Notes: generated from the letters alone by a model not told the origin. Shown: positions 1 through 8,353, counted from the first letter of the stretch. The stretch: DNA of 39,277 bases from UMGS1889 sp900556055 (GCA_902463265.1 CABQEV010000020.1:1-39277), one strand, 5' to 3'. Numbers and translations: made by a program.

Positions 1-55
1 AGTGCTTTATAAATTTTTTTGTTGATTTTGTTGCACTTGACTTGACAATCTATCA
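1..55. repeat. Left copy of a 54-bp inverted end repeat
   Basis: Bases 2-55 are identical to the reverse complement of 39224-39277, including a run of seven T. Beyond base 55 the two copies diverge at once. Chromosomal housekeeping genes fill the window, so a linear replicon is unlikely. The simplest reading is that the contig stops at both ends in copies of one dispersed repeat, the shared length being close to a common assembly k-mer. The repeat holds a TTGACA hexamer at 42-47. Confidence 0.85.
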
Positions 56-274
56 GGAAAAAAGATACCTTCAAGAGATAAGCTCATCGCTATCGCCGCA
101 GGAATGAAACTTGATCTTGACGAAACACAGAAACTTCTGAAATACGCAGGATTTCGCACGCTTTACGCCCGTGATGCAAGAGATGCAGCAATTATTTTCG
201 CCTTTATGCACGGCAGCAGCTTTGACGATATGAATACAGCATTGTACGAAAACAAAATGAAAATAATCGAATGA
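41..274 (+). pseudogene. 5'-truncated HTH (XRE-like) protein, C-terminal part
   Basis: The frame ending at the TGA at 272-274 encodes SGKKIPSRDKLIAIAAGMKL, then a helix-rich segment with ETQKLLKYAGF and ARDARDAAIIFAF. This is the second half of the small clostridial HTH proteins that carry a SG(K/R)xxPSRDKLI motif followed by an LLxxAGxxxLYxRDxRD motif. Reading upstream, the frame meets TGA at 38-40 inside the end repeat, so the N-terminal helix-turn-helix half is missing. Either the repeat has truncated the gene or the contig end is a mis-joined repeat. A terminator follows at 350. Function is unknown beyond a likely DNA-binding role for the intact family. Confidence 0.6.
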
Positions 275-349
275 TCCGATAAGCAGCCGCTGAACATATC
301 GTTCCCCCGATCCTCTAAGCAGCAAGCTTCGGGTACTTCCGAAAACGGC

Positions 350-383
350 AAAACGCCTCCGAACTATCGGGGGCGTTTTTTAT
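350..383 (+). terminator. Rho-independent terminator of the truncated HTH gene
   Basis: AAAACGCCTCCG (350-361) pairs with CGGGGGCGTTTT (368-379) with one T-G wobble around a 6-nt loop, followed by a T-rich tail. The A-tract before the stem would make it partly bidirectional. Bases 275-349 hold nothing else recognisable. Confidence 0.85.
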
Positions 384-409
384 CTTCCTAAAAAAATATC
401 CATTCCCTC

Positions 410-438
410 TTGACAAATCCCGAAAGGCGTGCTACAAT
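410..438 (+). promoter_or_regulatory. SigA promoter of the GntR-ABC operon
   Basis: TTGACA (410-415), a 17-bp spacer and TACAAT (433-438) form a near-consensus vegetative promoter. The predicted start near 445 lies inside the palindrome at 440-458, so a bound repressor would block initiation. Confidence 0.85.
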
Positions 439-439
439 T

Positions 440-458
440 GTATTACATCATGTAGTAC
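440..458 (+). promoter_or_regulatory. Palindromic operator, probable autoregulatory site of the GntR regulator
   Basis: GTATTACATCATGTAGTAC is a 19-bp palindrome with 8 of 9 symmetric pairs matching. It starts one base after the -10 box. YtrA-type GntR regulators typically repress their own operons from such GT...AC palindromes over the start site. That this protein binds here is inferred from position and symmetry. Confidence 0.7.
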
Positions 459-493
459 ACCTAATACATCTACCACAGAAAGGAGAGATCGGA

Positions 494-877
494 ATGGAGC
501 TTTTTCACATTGACCTGCTGAGCAGAACGCCAATTTACGAGCAGCTTTATAAAAAGATAGTCGAGCTGATGCTGAAAGGCGAGCTGAAAGCGAATGACCG
601 TCTGCCTAGCGTAAGGGATCTTGCAAAGGAACTCGGGGTAAATCCGAACACTGTTTCCAAAGCATACAACCAGCTTGAGCATGATAAGGTCATATACACT
701 CTTGCAGGCAGGGGCAGCTTCATAAACAATGTTCAGACTGACAGCATCAAGGAAAAGGCACTTGTTGACTTTGATGATGCGGCAGCGGAAGCACTTAAAG
801 CGGGGCTTGATGTCAGCGAACTTCACGAAAGGCTCGACAAGATCACGAAAAACAGCAAAGGGGGCAGCGATCAATGA
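494..877 (+). CDS. GntR-family (YtrA subfamily) transcriptional regulator
   Basis: A 127-residue protein with an N-terminal winged helix-turn-helix: the segment PIYEQLYKKIVELMLKGEL leads into the GntR signature LPSVRDLAKELGVNPNTVSK (about residues 38-57) and a wing ending in GRGSFI. The C-terminal part is only about 50 residues of acidic helix, with no room for a FadR or HutC ligand domain, which is typical of the short YtrA subfamily. ATG 494 is chosen because AGGAGA at 481-486 lies at good distance and the protein then starts at the conserved MxLFxID region. Its last codon overlaps the ATPase start (ATGA). YtrA-type regulators usually repress an adjacent ABC transporter in response to cell-envelope stress; the effector here is unknown. 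Confidence 0.92.
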   Translation: MELFHIDLLSRTPIYEQLYKKIVELMLKGELKANDRLPSVRDLAKELGVNPNTVSKAYNQLEHDKVIYTLAGRGSFINNVQTDSIKEKALVDFDDAAAEALKAGLDVSELHERLDKITKNSKGGSDQ

Positions 878-1779
878 TCGAACTTAAAGATGTCACAAAA
901 AGCTTTGACACATTCACAGCCTTGGACGGCGTAAGCATGACCATAGAAACAGGCACCGCATTCGGTCTTTTAGGATCGAACGGCGCAGGCAAATCGACTA
1001 TTCTCCGCCTTTTATCGGGCATTTACGTCCAGGACGGCGGCATAGTTTCGATAGACGGCGAGCAGGTCTACGACAACGCAAAGGCAAAGCAGAGGGTATT
1101 TTTCATAAACGACGAAACCGTCCAGTTTGCGGGATATACGCTTAAATCGCTGAAGGATTTCTACAAGGGATTTTACCCTAACTTCTCCGAGGAGATGTTC
1201 GATAAGCTGAGAGATACCGTAAAGCTTCCGCTCGACAAGAAGATCGACACATTTTCAAAGGGCATGAAGCGGCAGGCGATAGTTATAATCGGTCTTGCGT
1301 GCAGGACGGATTATCTTCTGCTTGATGAAGCCTTCGACGGTCTTGACCCTACTATGCGGATCATCGTCAAAAGACTTATCGTAGACGCAATGCTCGACAG
1401 AAATCTTACAACCATAATATCATCTCACAACTTAAAAGAAATAAACGAGATCTGCGATTCTGCGGCGCTTATCCATCAGGGAAAGGTGCTTTTCAACCGT
1501 GATCTTGACAGCTTGAAGGGAAATATCCACAAGCTGCAGCTCGTTCTCCCCGATGCGGAAGCCGAGTATACAAAGGAAAGCTTCCCCGAGCTTGATGTCC
1601 TGCATTTTGAAAAGACAAAGAGCGTCATTTACCTTATCGTAAGGGGCGGCGAGGACGAGATCAGAGAAAAGCTTGCACCGAAGAACCCGGTTGTGCTTGA
1701 CATTATTCCCCTTACTCTGGAGGAGATATTTATTTACGAAATGGAGGGAACAGGCTATGACATCAACGGCATCAAGTAA
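874..1779 (+). CDS. ABC transporter ATP-binding protein
   Basis: A 301-residue nucleotide-binding subunit. Visible motifs: Walker A GSNGAGKST (residues 34-42), a diverged signature FSKGMKRQ (127-134), Walker B YLLLDEAF with catalytic Glu152, a D-loop GLD, and the H-loop His in IISSHN (about 185). The last 90 residues form a C-terminal extension common in exporter-type ATPases. The start codon overlaps the GntR stop, and the gene overlaps the permease by 23 bp, so the three are translationally coupled. With the YtrA-type regulator this resembles the Bacillus Ytr-like exporters of the BcrA/YtrB type. The substrate cannot be read from the sequence; peptide antibiotics or envelope precursors are plausible. 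Confidence 0.92.
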   Translation: MIELKDVTKSFDTFTALDGVSMTIETGTAFGLLGSNGAGKSTILRLLSGIYVQDGGIVSIDGEQVYDNAKAKQRVFFINDETVQFAGYTLKSLKDFYKGFYPNFSEEMFDKLRDTVKLPLDKKIDTFSKGMKRQAIVIIGLACRTDYLLLDEAFDGLDPTMRIIVKRLIVDAMLDRNLTTIISSHNLKEINEICDSAALIHQGKVLFNRDLDSLKGNIHKLQLVLPDAEAEYTKESFPELDVLHFEKTKSVIYLIVRGGEDEIREKLAPKNPVVLDIIPLTLEEIFIYEMEGTGYDINGIK

Positions 1780-3991
1780 CGCAGTATCTGCGGAAAAGCA
1801 GCACACCGTGAATGCATTCCGCCACAACTTTTTTGAACAGCTGAAGGACAGCAAAAAGATGATGATAATCGTGTTCATCATGCATTTCTTCGCTGCGCCC
1901 GTGATCTTTCTGAGTGCGATCTACAACTGTGCGACAAGAACCGGCATTTACCCAGATGATATGTTCGGCGTTATCGGCATATTCACAACGATCATTGCCG
2001 CAGGCTGCGGAATAATCATCGCACTGAATATTTTCAAATATTTGTACAAGCGTCCTGTGGTCGATATGTCGCTTTCTCTCCCGCTTTCGGGGAATGAAAA
2101 GTTCTTCTCCGATTTTCTTGCGGGACTTACGGCATATTTCGCACCGTTTATTGCGGCTGAGCTGTTTTCATTCATCTTCCTTGGCATAGGTCAGCTTGCA
2201 TTCGGCGGAAAAACAATAACCTATACCCACTACGGCTACACATATTCCGAAGTATGCAAAACCTTCTCCGATACCGCATTCCCGCTTTTTGAACTTGTTA
2301 TAGGCGGCATCATAATCATGCTCATGCTCTATGTCATGACAGTGCTTGTAATGACCTGCTGCGGAACTCTCTTTGAATCCGCTGCATATACGCTTATGCT
2401 GAACGGACTTATCCCCGCTGTTATCGTCTGCGGCATTGCGCTTTTCTTCAACGACCTTTACGGCATCGACTTTGACGAGCAGTTCTTTGAGATACTGGGC
2501 TTTACATCTCCCGCAGGCGGCACTTACGGTCTTGCAAATGCCATTACCGAAAGTGTTGACAACCGGACAATCAGCAGCGTTCTCGGCGGTACATACGCTC
2601 CCGCAGCAAACGGCGCAACGATCGTTCCGCTTCTGAAGTGGATGCTCCCGATGATGCTTATCACAGCGGCAATGTTTGGCATTTCCTATCTGCTTTACAG
2701 AAAAAGAAAGGCTGAGCAGGTAACAAAGCCATTCGTATTCAGAGCATTTTACAACATCATCGTTACAGCGGCTATATTCTGCATTCTCTCACTGTTCATA
2801 GTATCCAATGAGGTCGGAGTCCCCGCATTCATCACAACGGGCATTATCTTCCTTATCTTCGAGGTCGTAACGAACAGAGGCTTCAAAAAGCTCTGGAAAT
2901 CGGCGATAAAGTATGTCGTTATCGTTGCGGCAGTGCTTGGCGTGAACTTCATAAGCCGGACAACAGGCGGCTTCGGCATCGTGAACAAGGTGCCGTCAGC
3001 AGGATCGGTAAGCTCTGTCATGGTTTCAACAAGCTATGAAACCGAGATCGGCTACACATTCTCCGAAACGGAAAATATCCAAAAAATAATCGACATACAC
3101 AAATACTGCCTTGAATCAAGAAATGCTGATTACGAAAACGGCGTTTATTCTTTTAACATAACCTATAAGCTGAGATCCGGCGGAAATATGACAAGACGAT
3201 ACAGTATTCCTATTGCGGAAATGAATAAATACGCAGAGATCACGGCAACAAAGGAAGGGCACGAACGCCGTGCGGAATATGTTTACAATCATCTGACCGA
3301 CCGCTGGGAAAATTATCTTAAAAACGCAGACTCTTACCGTGATGATTATATTTCGACATTCACCATTTATGCAGGTGTTGGCGGCATTTATTCACGCAGC
3401 CTGAACTCAGCCTCTCTTCCCAAGGATTTCGGATACAGGCTTGCCGAGGCACTCAGAGATGACATTCTCGACGAAACACCCGAGCAGTATCTCCGCTCGG
3501 AAGCAAAGCTTTATTCTCTTTCTGACGACTATGGATTCAGCATCATGATACTTCCTCATTTCACACGCACGATCAATTATCTGACAGGCTGCGGCGTAAA
3601 GCCATTTGATACACCGGATCTGAACGGGCTCAGCTCCATGATCTCAAGCGCAGATCTTTACATCGGCGCACCCGATAACGAATTCACAAAGCAGAACGGC
3701 GGCGTAACCTCGACATACTGCTATTCGGGCGACATAATCTACTATAACGATTCAAACGGATTCCTGACCGCTGACAGAAAAACAAAGTGCGATGACGAAT
3801 TCCTTGAAAAGCTTGACAAACTCATCAAAGTTTCATCCGAAAGGTATATTACGACGGAAAGCTGTTATACTATTATCGTTGGAGGAACCGTATATGTTGT
3901 TCCCCCCGAATATACAAAGCTTGCCGACGAAGTATACAAATACTGTGTTTCACCCTCATCACTTGAAGACACAGAGGAATATTACGACTGA
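1757..3991 (+). CDS. ABC transporter permease with large C-terminal extracytoplasmic domain
   Basis: A 744-residue membrane protein. ATG 1757 is preferred because GGAGGG (1743-1748) lies 8 bases upstream, it overlaps the ATPase gene by 23 bp as expected for coupling, and upstream in-frame codons read through the ATPase C-terminus. About nine hydrophobic segments are visible: roughly residues 34-57, 69-95, 118-140, 178-205, 215-237, 300-320, 333-352, 358-376 and 388-406. A soluble region of more than 300 residues follows. That region is rich in Tyr, Ser and Thr and contains a NITYKLRSGG segment, like the C-terminal domains on many clostridial permeases next to YtrA regulators. It partners the ATPase at 874-1779. 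Confidence 0.85.
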   Translation: MTSTASSNAVSAEKQHTVNAFRHNFFEQLKDSKKMMIIVFIMHFFAAPVIFLSAIYNCATRTGIYPDDMFGVIGIFTTIIAAGCGIIIALNIFKYLYKRPVVDMSLSLPLSGNEKFFSDFLAGLTAYFAPFIAAELFSFIFLGIGQLAFGGKTITYTHYGYTYSEVCKTFSDTAFPLFELVIGGIIIMLMLYVMTVLVMTCCGTLFESAAYTLMLNGLIPAVIVCGIALFFNDLYGIDFDEQFFEILGFTSPAGGTYGLANAITESVDNRTISSVLGGTYAPAANGATIVPLLKWMLPMMLITAAMFGISYLLYRKRKAEQVTKPFVFRAFYNIIVTAAIFCILSLFIVSNEVGVPAFITTGIIFLIFEVVTNRGFKKLWKSAIKYVVIVAAVLGVNFISRTTGGFGIVNKVPSAGSVSSVMVSTSYETEIGYTFSETENIQKIIDIHKYCLESRNADYENGVYSFNITYKLRSGGNMTRRYSIPIAEMNKYAEITATKEGHERRAEYVYNHLTDRWENYLKNADSYRDDYISTFTIYAGVGGIYSRSLNSASLPKDFGYRLAEALRDDILDETPEQYLRSEAKLYSLSDDYGFSIMILPHFTRTINYLTGCGVKPFDTPDLNGLSSMISSADLYIGAPDNEFTKQNGGVTSTYCYSGDIIYYNDSNGFLTADRKTKCDDEFLEKLDKLIKVSSERYITTESCYTIIVGGTVYVVPPEYTKLADEVYKYCVSPSSLEDTEEYYD

Positions 3992-4039
3992 TTCTCGTGA
4001 TGGATACGGCGGCAATGCAAAACAGAAAGGATCCTGAAA

Positions 4040-4366
4040 ATGAAAAAAATTCTATCAGCTGCCGCCGTTTTAGCACTCTGCCTGACGCTCACAGCCTGCG
4101 GAAACAGAAATAACGGCTCAACCAACACCTCGACAACCACAACAAAGCAGGAAACTACCGCTTCTTCTCCCGCTGAAACAACGACCGCCAAAACCGAAGC
4201 TTCCTCATCGGACAATAACGGCACATCGACTCAGACGGACGACAACGGCGTTATCGGCAATGTTGTCACCGATGCCGAGGACCTTGTTGACGACGCAGTA
4301 ACAGGCGCAGGTGACATCATCGACGATATTGTACCCCACGGAGACAACGATAATACAAATAAATAA
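4040..4366 (+). CDS. Small putative lipoprotein of unknown function
   Basis: A 108-residue protein with a clear lipoprotein signal: MKKILSAAAVLALCLTLTAC, Cys20 being the predicted lipidated residue. The mature part is a Thr/Ser/Glu-rich spacer (TTTTKQETTASS...) followed by an Asp-rich stretch with VIGNVVTDAEDLVDDAVTGA, probably an amphipathic helix. AGAAAGGA precedes the ATG. It lies 48 bp after the permease and ahead of a strong terminator, so it may be the last gene of the GntR-ABC operon. No recognised domain. Confidence 0.8.
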   Translation: MKKILSAAAVLALCLTLTACGNRNNGSTNTSTTTTKQETTASSPAETTTAKTEASSSDNNGTSTQTDDNGVIGNVVTDAEDLVDDAVTGAGDIIDDIVPHGDNDNTNK

Positions 4367-4387
4367 GATGCTTTCGGAAAGAAAGCT

Positions 4388-4427
4388 GTCCGCTGTCGGA
4401 GCATATCCGGCGGCGGACATTTTTATC
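4388..4427 (+). terminator. Rho-independent terminator after the ABC/lipoprotein operon
   Basis: GTCCGCTGTCGG (4388-4399) pairs with CCGGCGGCGGAC (4407-4418) through two G-T wobbles, around a 7-nt loop, followed by ATTTTTATC. The rest of the gap to the next gene (4428-4590) shows no further coding signal. Confidence 0.85.
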
Positions 4428-4590
4428 GCTGTAAGATGAATTCGTGAATAATTTCAGATGACCTTTTTATTTGTTGCCGTTTCTTTGACAGTATATTCAC
4501 AGATGCTTCACCTGCCTGTCAGGATAGCGGCTTTATAGTTACAGCACGATTACAAATTATTAAGCAGGGGTTAAAAGTGACAAAACCGAC

Positions 4591-4618
4591 TTGCTTTTTT
4601 TATTTATTTTGCTATAAT
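4591..4618 (+). promoter_or_regulatory. Promoter of the DUF4358-like lipoprotein gene
   Basis: TTGCTT (4591-4596), 16-bp spacer, TATAAT (4613-4618). It lies 73 bp before the start codon in an AT-rich stretch and after the upstream terminator, so the next gene is an independent unit. Confidence 0.65.
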
Positions 4619-4690
4619 ATATCACAGATGCAGAAAATTCTGCCCATATAAAAATCAAATGATATGACTGAAACTGAAAGGAAAATCAAA

Positions 4691-5317
4691 ATGAAAAAGT
4701 TAGCTGTTTCACTTGCTGCACTTACATTCTGCGCTATGCTCGCAGGCTGCAGCGGAAAAAATGATAATGCATCCTCCGAAACAACTGTCGCAGAGACAAC
4801 TCTCTCCGATACAATGACTGAGGAGACATCTTCCGAGGAAACATCTGAGGAAACATCCGAAGAGACTTCCGAAGAGACCTCCGAAAGCGAAGAAGCATCG
4901 GATGACAGTGCAGAAGCAGGCTCACTCAAGGATATCGCAGAAAAGCTGATCGAAGCTCACAAGGACGATCTCCCCGATCTTGAACTGAATGAGGACAATG
5001 AGTTCAACAAGGAATTCTTCCTTCTCGATGCTGACAACGCAAACTACGAGGATATGGTAATTTACAACTGTCCCATGAGTGCTGTTATGAGCGAGATAAT
5101 CATTATCAAGGCTGCTGACGGTCAGATAGACGCTGTAAAGGCAGACCTTGAAGCAAGACAGAAAAAGGCTCAGGAACAGGATGCATTCTATCCCGATGAT
5201 ATTGATGCAGCAAATGCATCAATAGTAGGAACAAAGGGAAATTACGCATATTTTCTCCTTGCTTTCGACGTTGCTCCCGAGCTTGAAAAAACACTTAACG
5301 ACCTTCTCCCCGAGTAA
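4691..5317 (+). CDS. DUF4358-like lipoprotein
   Basis: A 208-residue exported lipoprotein. The signal MKKLAVSLAALTFCAMLAGC ends in a lipobox with Cys20. ATG 4691 is preferred over the upstream in-frame ATG at 4664 because AAAGGAA lies 7-8 bases ahead and the signal peptide begins at once. A Thr/Glu/Ser linker with tandem EETS units spans about residues 24-78. The C-terminal 130 residues (VIYNCPMSAVMSEIIIIKA, then DAVKADLEARQKKAQEQDAF and IVGTKGNYAYFLLAFD) match the pattern of DUF4358 lipoproteins of clostridia. Molecular function is unknown. A hairpin at 5371-5410 ends the unit. Confidence 0.85.
   Translation: MKKLAVSLAALTFCAMLAGCSGKNDNASSETTVAETTLSDTMTEETSSEETSEETSEETSEETSESEEASDDSAEAGSLKDIAEKLIEAHKDDLPDLELNEDNEFNKEFFLLDADNANYEDMVIYNCPMSAVMSEIIIIKAADGQIDAVKADLEARQKKAQEQDAFYPDDIDAANASIVGTKGNYAYFLLAFDVAPELEKTLNDLLPE
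4820..4882 (+). repeat. Tandem 12-bp repeat encoding EETS units
   Basis: Five near-identical 12-bp units encode Glu-Glu-Thr-Ser, the first separated from the second by one serine codon. Synonymous differences (gaggaaacatct, gaagagacttcc) show the copies are not freshly duplicated. The array forms a flexible, acidic surface linker between the lipid anchor and the folded domain. Confidence 0.8.
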
Positions 5318-5370
5318 AATAATACTAATAGACATAATTCAATAAGCTTTTAGTATTATCCCGTCTGTGC

Positions 5371-5410
5371 AAAAATGCCGTGATGAATTTTGTTCATCAC
5401 GGCATTTTTT
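5371..5410. terminator. Bidirectional terminator between converging genes
   Basis: A 17-bp perfect stem: AAAAATGCCGTGATGAA (5371-5387) pairs with TTCATCACGGCATTTTT (5393-5409) around a 5-nt loop. The A-tract on one side and T-tract on the other let it end transcription of the plus-strand lipoprotein and the minus-strand MATE gene, whose stop codon lies at its edge. Confidence 0.95.
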
Positions 5411-6773
5411 ATGCTTCGGATTTGACGGGAAGCCATTTCCCTTTCCATGTATAAAGTGCCATAAGTGCTGCGCCTATCACCCACGAAACCGGATATACCA
5501 TATATACGACATCTATCGTGTTGTAATGCGGCAGAACGAGCTTTATCCATAAAACTCTGAAAACGCACATAGCAAACAGCAGAATGACCATCGGCGGGAC
5601 GCTTTTTCCCGCTCCCCTGACCGTTCCCGCAAGTACGTTCAGTATGCTCAGCAGCATATAATAAGGGCAGAAATATTTCATTGCAAGCTCACCTGCTGCG
5701 ATTATATCCGCATCGTCCGTAAACAGGCGCATTATCGGCTCGGAGAATGTCAGCAGGAGAATTCCCGTCAGTGCCGTGTAGATAAGTCCCATCACAACGG
5801 TCACGGCTGCGCCCTTTTTCACTCGGTCTATACGTCCCGCACCGTAATTCTGTCCGACAAAGGTCGTCACCGCCATGCTTATGCTCAGCACGGGAAGAAT
5901 GTTGAAGCCATCGACCTTCATGTATGCGCCGAAGCCTGCCATCTGCGTCGAGCCGAAGCTGTTTATGCTTGACTGGATTATAATATTCGACAGTGAAATG
6001 ACCATGCTCTGTATTCCCGTCGGCAGACCGATCTTTATTATCTTCGAAAGCATATGTCCGTTTATATGCATATCCTTCGGCGATATCCTGTAATCCGCAT
6101 CGACCCTGAAAAGATATATCATCGCAAGCATGCAGCTGACCGCCTGACTGACATCAGTTGCTATCGCAGCGCCCTCAACGCCCATTCCGCCGACAGCGAT
6201 GAACAGCATATCAAGCACGATGTTCGTTACCGATGCCGCACCGAGGTAGATAAGCGGACGCTTCGAGTTGCCCGCAGCGTTCATTATGCCCGTCGCCATA
6301 TTATAAACAACGTTAAAAACAAGTCCCGCCGAATAAACACGCAGATACAGGGTCGAATCGTTGATTACATCATCGGGAGTCTGCATCCAGACAAGCAGCT
6401 GACCGCTCATAAGCACGCCTGCCAATGTCAGGAAAAGTCCAAGCAGGACAGCGACAGCCGCCGCCGTATGTACCGCAGAATGGACGCTTTTCTTATCCCG
6501 CGCACCCATATACTGCGAGATGACAACCCCTGCGCCTACCGATGCACCCTGGCTGAATGCGATAAGCAGGTTGATTATCGACGTGCTTGATCCTACCGCC
6601 GCAAGCGCACTTTTTCCGACATAATGCCCGACGATTATCGAATCTATGGTGCTGTACATCTGCTGAAGCAGATTTCCTATAATAAGCGGAACAGCGAAAA
6701 TAAGTATCTTTTTCCAGATAGTGCCTTCCGTCATAAGCTCCTGTTTCTTGACGGAAATTGACTCTTCACTCAC
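5409..6773 (-). CDS. MATE family efflux transporter
   Basis: A 454-residue multidrug/toxin extrusion protein with about 12 hydrophobic segments in two homologous halves. Family-like segments include IPLIIGNLLQQMYSTIDSIIVG-type sequence near the N-terminus and AVSCMLAMIYLF. MATE proteins export cationic drugs or metabolites using Na+ or H+ gradients. I place the start at GTG 6773 because AAGGGA lies about 8 bases upstream (6783-6788). The longer ATG at 6794 has no ribosome binding site and lies only 3 bases from a TATAAT box. The substrate is not evident. Confidence 0.9.
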   Translation of the reverse strand: MSEESISVKKQELMTEGTIWKKILIFAVPLIIGNLLQQMYSTIDSIIVGHYVGKSALAAVGSSTSIINLLIAFSQGASVGAGVVISQYMGARDKKSVHSAVHTAAAVAVLLGLFLTLAGVLMSGQLLVWMQTPDDVINDSTLYLRVYSAGLVFNVVYNMATGIMNAAGNSKRPLIYLGAASVTNIVLDMLFIAVGGMGVEGAAIATDVSQAVSCMLAMIYLFRVDADYRISPKDMHINGHMLSKIIKIGLPTGIQSMVISLSNIIIQSSINSFGSTQMAGFGAYMKVDGFNILPVLSISMAVTTFVGQNYGAGRIDRVKKGAAVTVVMGLIYTALTGILLLTFSEPIMRLFTDDADIIAAGELAMKYFCPYYMLLSILNVLAGTVRGAGKSVPPMVILLFAMCVFRVLWIKLVLPHYNTIDVVYMVYPVSWVIGAALMALYTWKGKWLPVKSEA

Positions 6774-6796
6774 ATTTATCAATCCCTTCCGCATGT

Positions 6797-6827
6797 ATTA
6801 TACTATATATTTATAACCATATTTCAA
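6797..6827 (-). promoter_or_regulatory. Probable promoter of the MATE gene
   Basis: On the minus strand TTGAAA (6822-6827) and TATAAT (6797-6802) are separated by 19 bp. The -10 is perfect and the spacing is long. It implies a start near 6790 and supports the GTG start codon at 6773. Confidence 0.5.
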
Positions 6828-6835
6828 ATATTTTC

Positions 6836-6874
6836 TGAAAATAAAATGCACCGCAAAATTTCTTTCACGGTGCA
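6836..6874 (-). terminator. Terminator of the glycogen operon
   Basis: On the minus strand TGCACCG (6868-6874) pairs with CGGTGCA (6847-6853) around a 14-nt loop, followed by TTTTATTTT. It lies 60 bp past the glgA stop codon. Confidence 0.75.
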
Positions 6875-6934
6875 TAATATTAAAAACCCACAATTCTAAT
6901 GGTTTTTATTATAACATTCAATATATCATGCGGA

Positions 6935-8353
6935 TCATTCGCCGCAAAGCTCTCTGTAAAGTCCGAGATAAAGCTCGGCAGATGTACCCCAGCTGAAATC
7001 ACACTGCATAGCGTGTGTAACGAGCTTGCTCCATGCGTCCTTGCTCCAGTAGTAATCCTTTGCACGGCGGCATGCATCGAGCATATCATGAGCGTTGTAG
7101 GTCTTGAATGTGAAGCCGTTTCCGCCCTCTGCGCCTGCGTCCTTGATACTGTCACGCAGACCGCCTGTTTCACGGACGATAGGCAGTGTGCCGTATCTGA
7201 GAGCGATCATCTGAGCAAGTCCGCACGGCTCGCTCTGGGACGGCATAAGGAACATATCAACAGCGGAGTAAACACGTCTTGCAAATTCGGAGTTGAATCC
7301 GATATAAACATATACCTTATCGGGGTGTCTCCAAGCCATTTCACGGAAGAAATCCTCGTAGATCTTCTCACCCGATCCGACGATAACGAACTTGCAGCCG
7401 AGGTTCAGGATATCCTCAAAAACGTACTTGATAAGGTCGATACCCTTATGGGATACGAATCTTGTTACGATACCGATAACAGGCTCATCGCCCTCCTGGA
7501 GATTGCATTCAGCAAGCAGTGCCTTCTTGCACTCAGCCTTGCCCTTATGATTCTTCGCAGAGAAATTCTTGAAGATAAGGGGATCCTTTTCGGGATTGTA
7601 GAGGTTTACATCAATGCCGTTCAGGAAGCCGCAGAGCTTATACTGCTTGTTGACCAGCGCTCTGTCCAGACCGTGTGAATACCACGGATCGAGGATCTCC
7701 CATGCATAGCTGGGCGAAACGGTAGTGATCTTGTCGGCAGTTTCGATAGCACCCTTCATCAGGTTCACGCAGCCATCGTATTCAAGCAGCTTGGAATGAT
7801 ACATCGGGATGCCGAGGACTTCGTTCAGCACTTCCATGCCGTACTTGCCCTGATACTGGATATTGTGGATAGTAAATACGGTCTTGATGTTGTCGTAGCC
7901 GTACTGATGGCGGTAGAATACCTCGTAATAAACGGGAACGAGGGCTGTCTGCCAGTCGTTGCAGTTTATTACCTGGGGCTTGAAATCGATATATCTGAGC
8001 ATTTCGAGGATTGCTCTTGAGAAGAAAACAAATCTCTCGCAGTCGTCATAGAAGCCGTAAAGGCCGTCTCTGCCGAAGTAATACTCATTATCGAGGAGAT
8101 AATATGTAACGCCGTTTGCTTCAGCCTTGAAGATTCCGCAGTACTGCTTTCTCCAGCTGACATCGACGGTAAAATTCGTGAGGAAAGTCATTTTTTCACG
8201 CAGCTCGGGCTTTATGCTCTTATAAAGAGGCATTACAACGCGGCAGTCGTGACCTGCTTTGCATATAGCGGCAGGAAGAGAACCCGCAACATCTGCGAGT
8301 CCGCCGGAAGCGGCAAAAGGAAGAGCTTCACTGGCAGCGTATAAAATATTCAT
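6935..8353 (-). CDS. glgA: Glycogen synthase (ADP-glucose type)
   Basis: A 472-residue GT5 enzyme that transfers glucose from ADP-glucose to the growing alpha-1,4-glucan. The N-terminal GT-B half begins MNILYAASEALPFAASGGLA. The C-terminal half has TRFVSHKGIDLI, which keeps the Arg and Lys of the donor site, and SEPCGLAQMIALRYGTLPIV, which carries the conserved E-x7-E region. Length is normal. The residue matching E. coli Lys15 of the KTGGL motif is Ala15 here. It is the last gene of glgB-C-D-A, with AAAGGAAAT before the ATG and a terminator 60 bp downstream. Confidence 0.95.
   Translation of the reverse strand: MNILYAASEALPFAASGGLADVAGSLPAAICKAGHDCRVVMPLYKSIKPELREKMTFLTNFTVDVSWRKQYCGIFKAEANGVTYYLLDNEYYFGRDGLYGFYDDCERFVFFSRAILEMLRYIDFKPQVINCNDWQTALVPVYYEVFYRHQYGYDNIKTVFTIHNIQYQGKYGMEVLNEVLGIPMYHSKLLEYDGCVNLMKGAIETADKITTVSPSYAWEILDPWYSHGLDRALVNKQYKLCGFLNGIDVNLYNPEKDPLIFKNFSAKNHKGKAECKKALLAECNLQEGDEPVIGIVTRFVSHKGIDLIKYVFEDILNLGCKFVIVGSGEKIYEDFFREMAWRHPDKVYVYIGFNSEFARRVYSAVDMFLMPSQSEPCGLAQMIALRYGTLPIVRETGGLRDSIKDAGAEGGNGFTFKTYNAHDMLDACRRAKDYYWSKDAWSKLVTHAMQCDFSWGTSAELYLGLYRELCGE

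Noticed and set aside
42..70. TTGACA with ATACCT 17 bp downstream as a promoter in the left repeat
   Set aside because: The -10 is poor and no start codon with a ribosome binding site follows in the remnant gene; probably coincidental.
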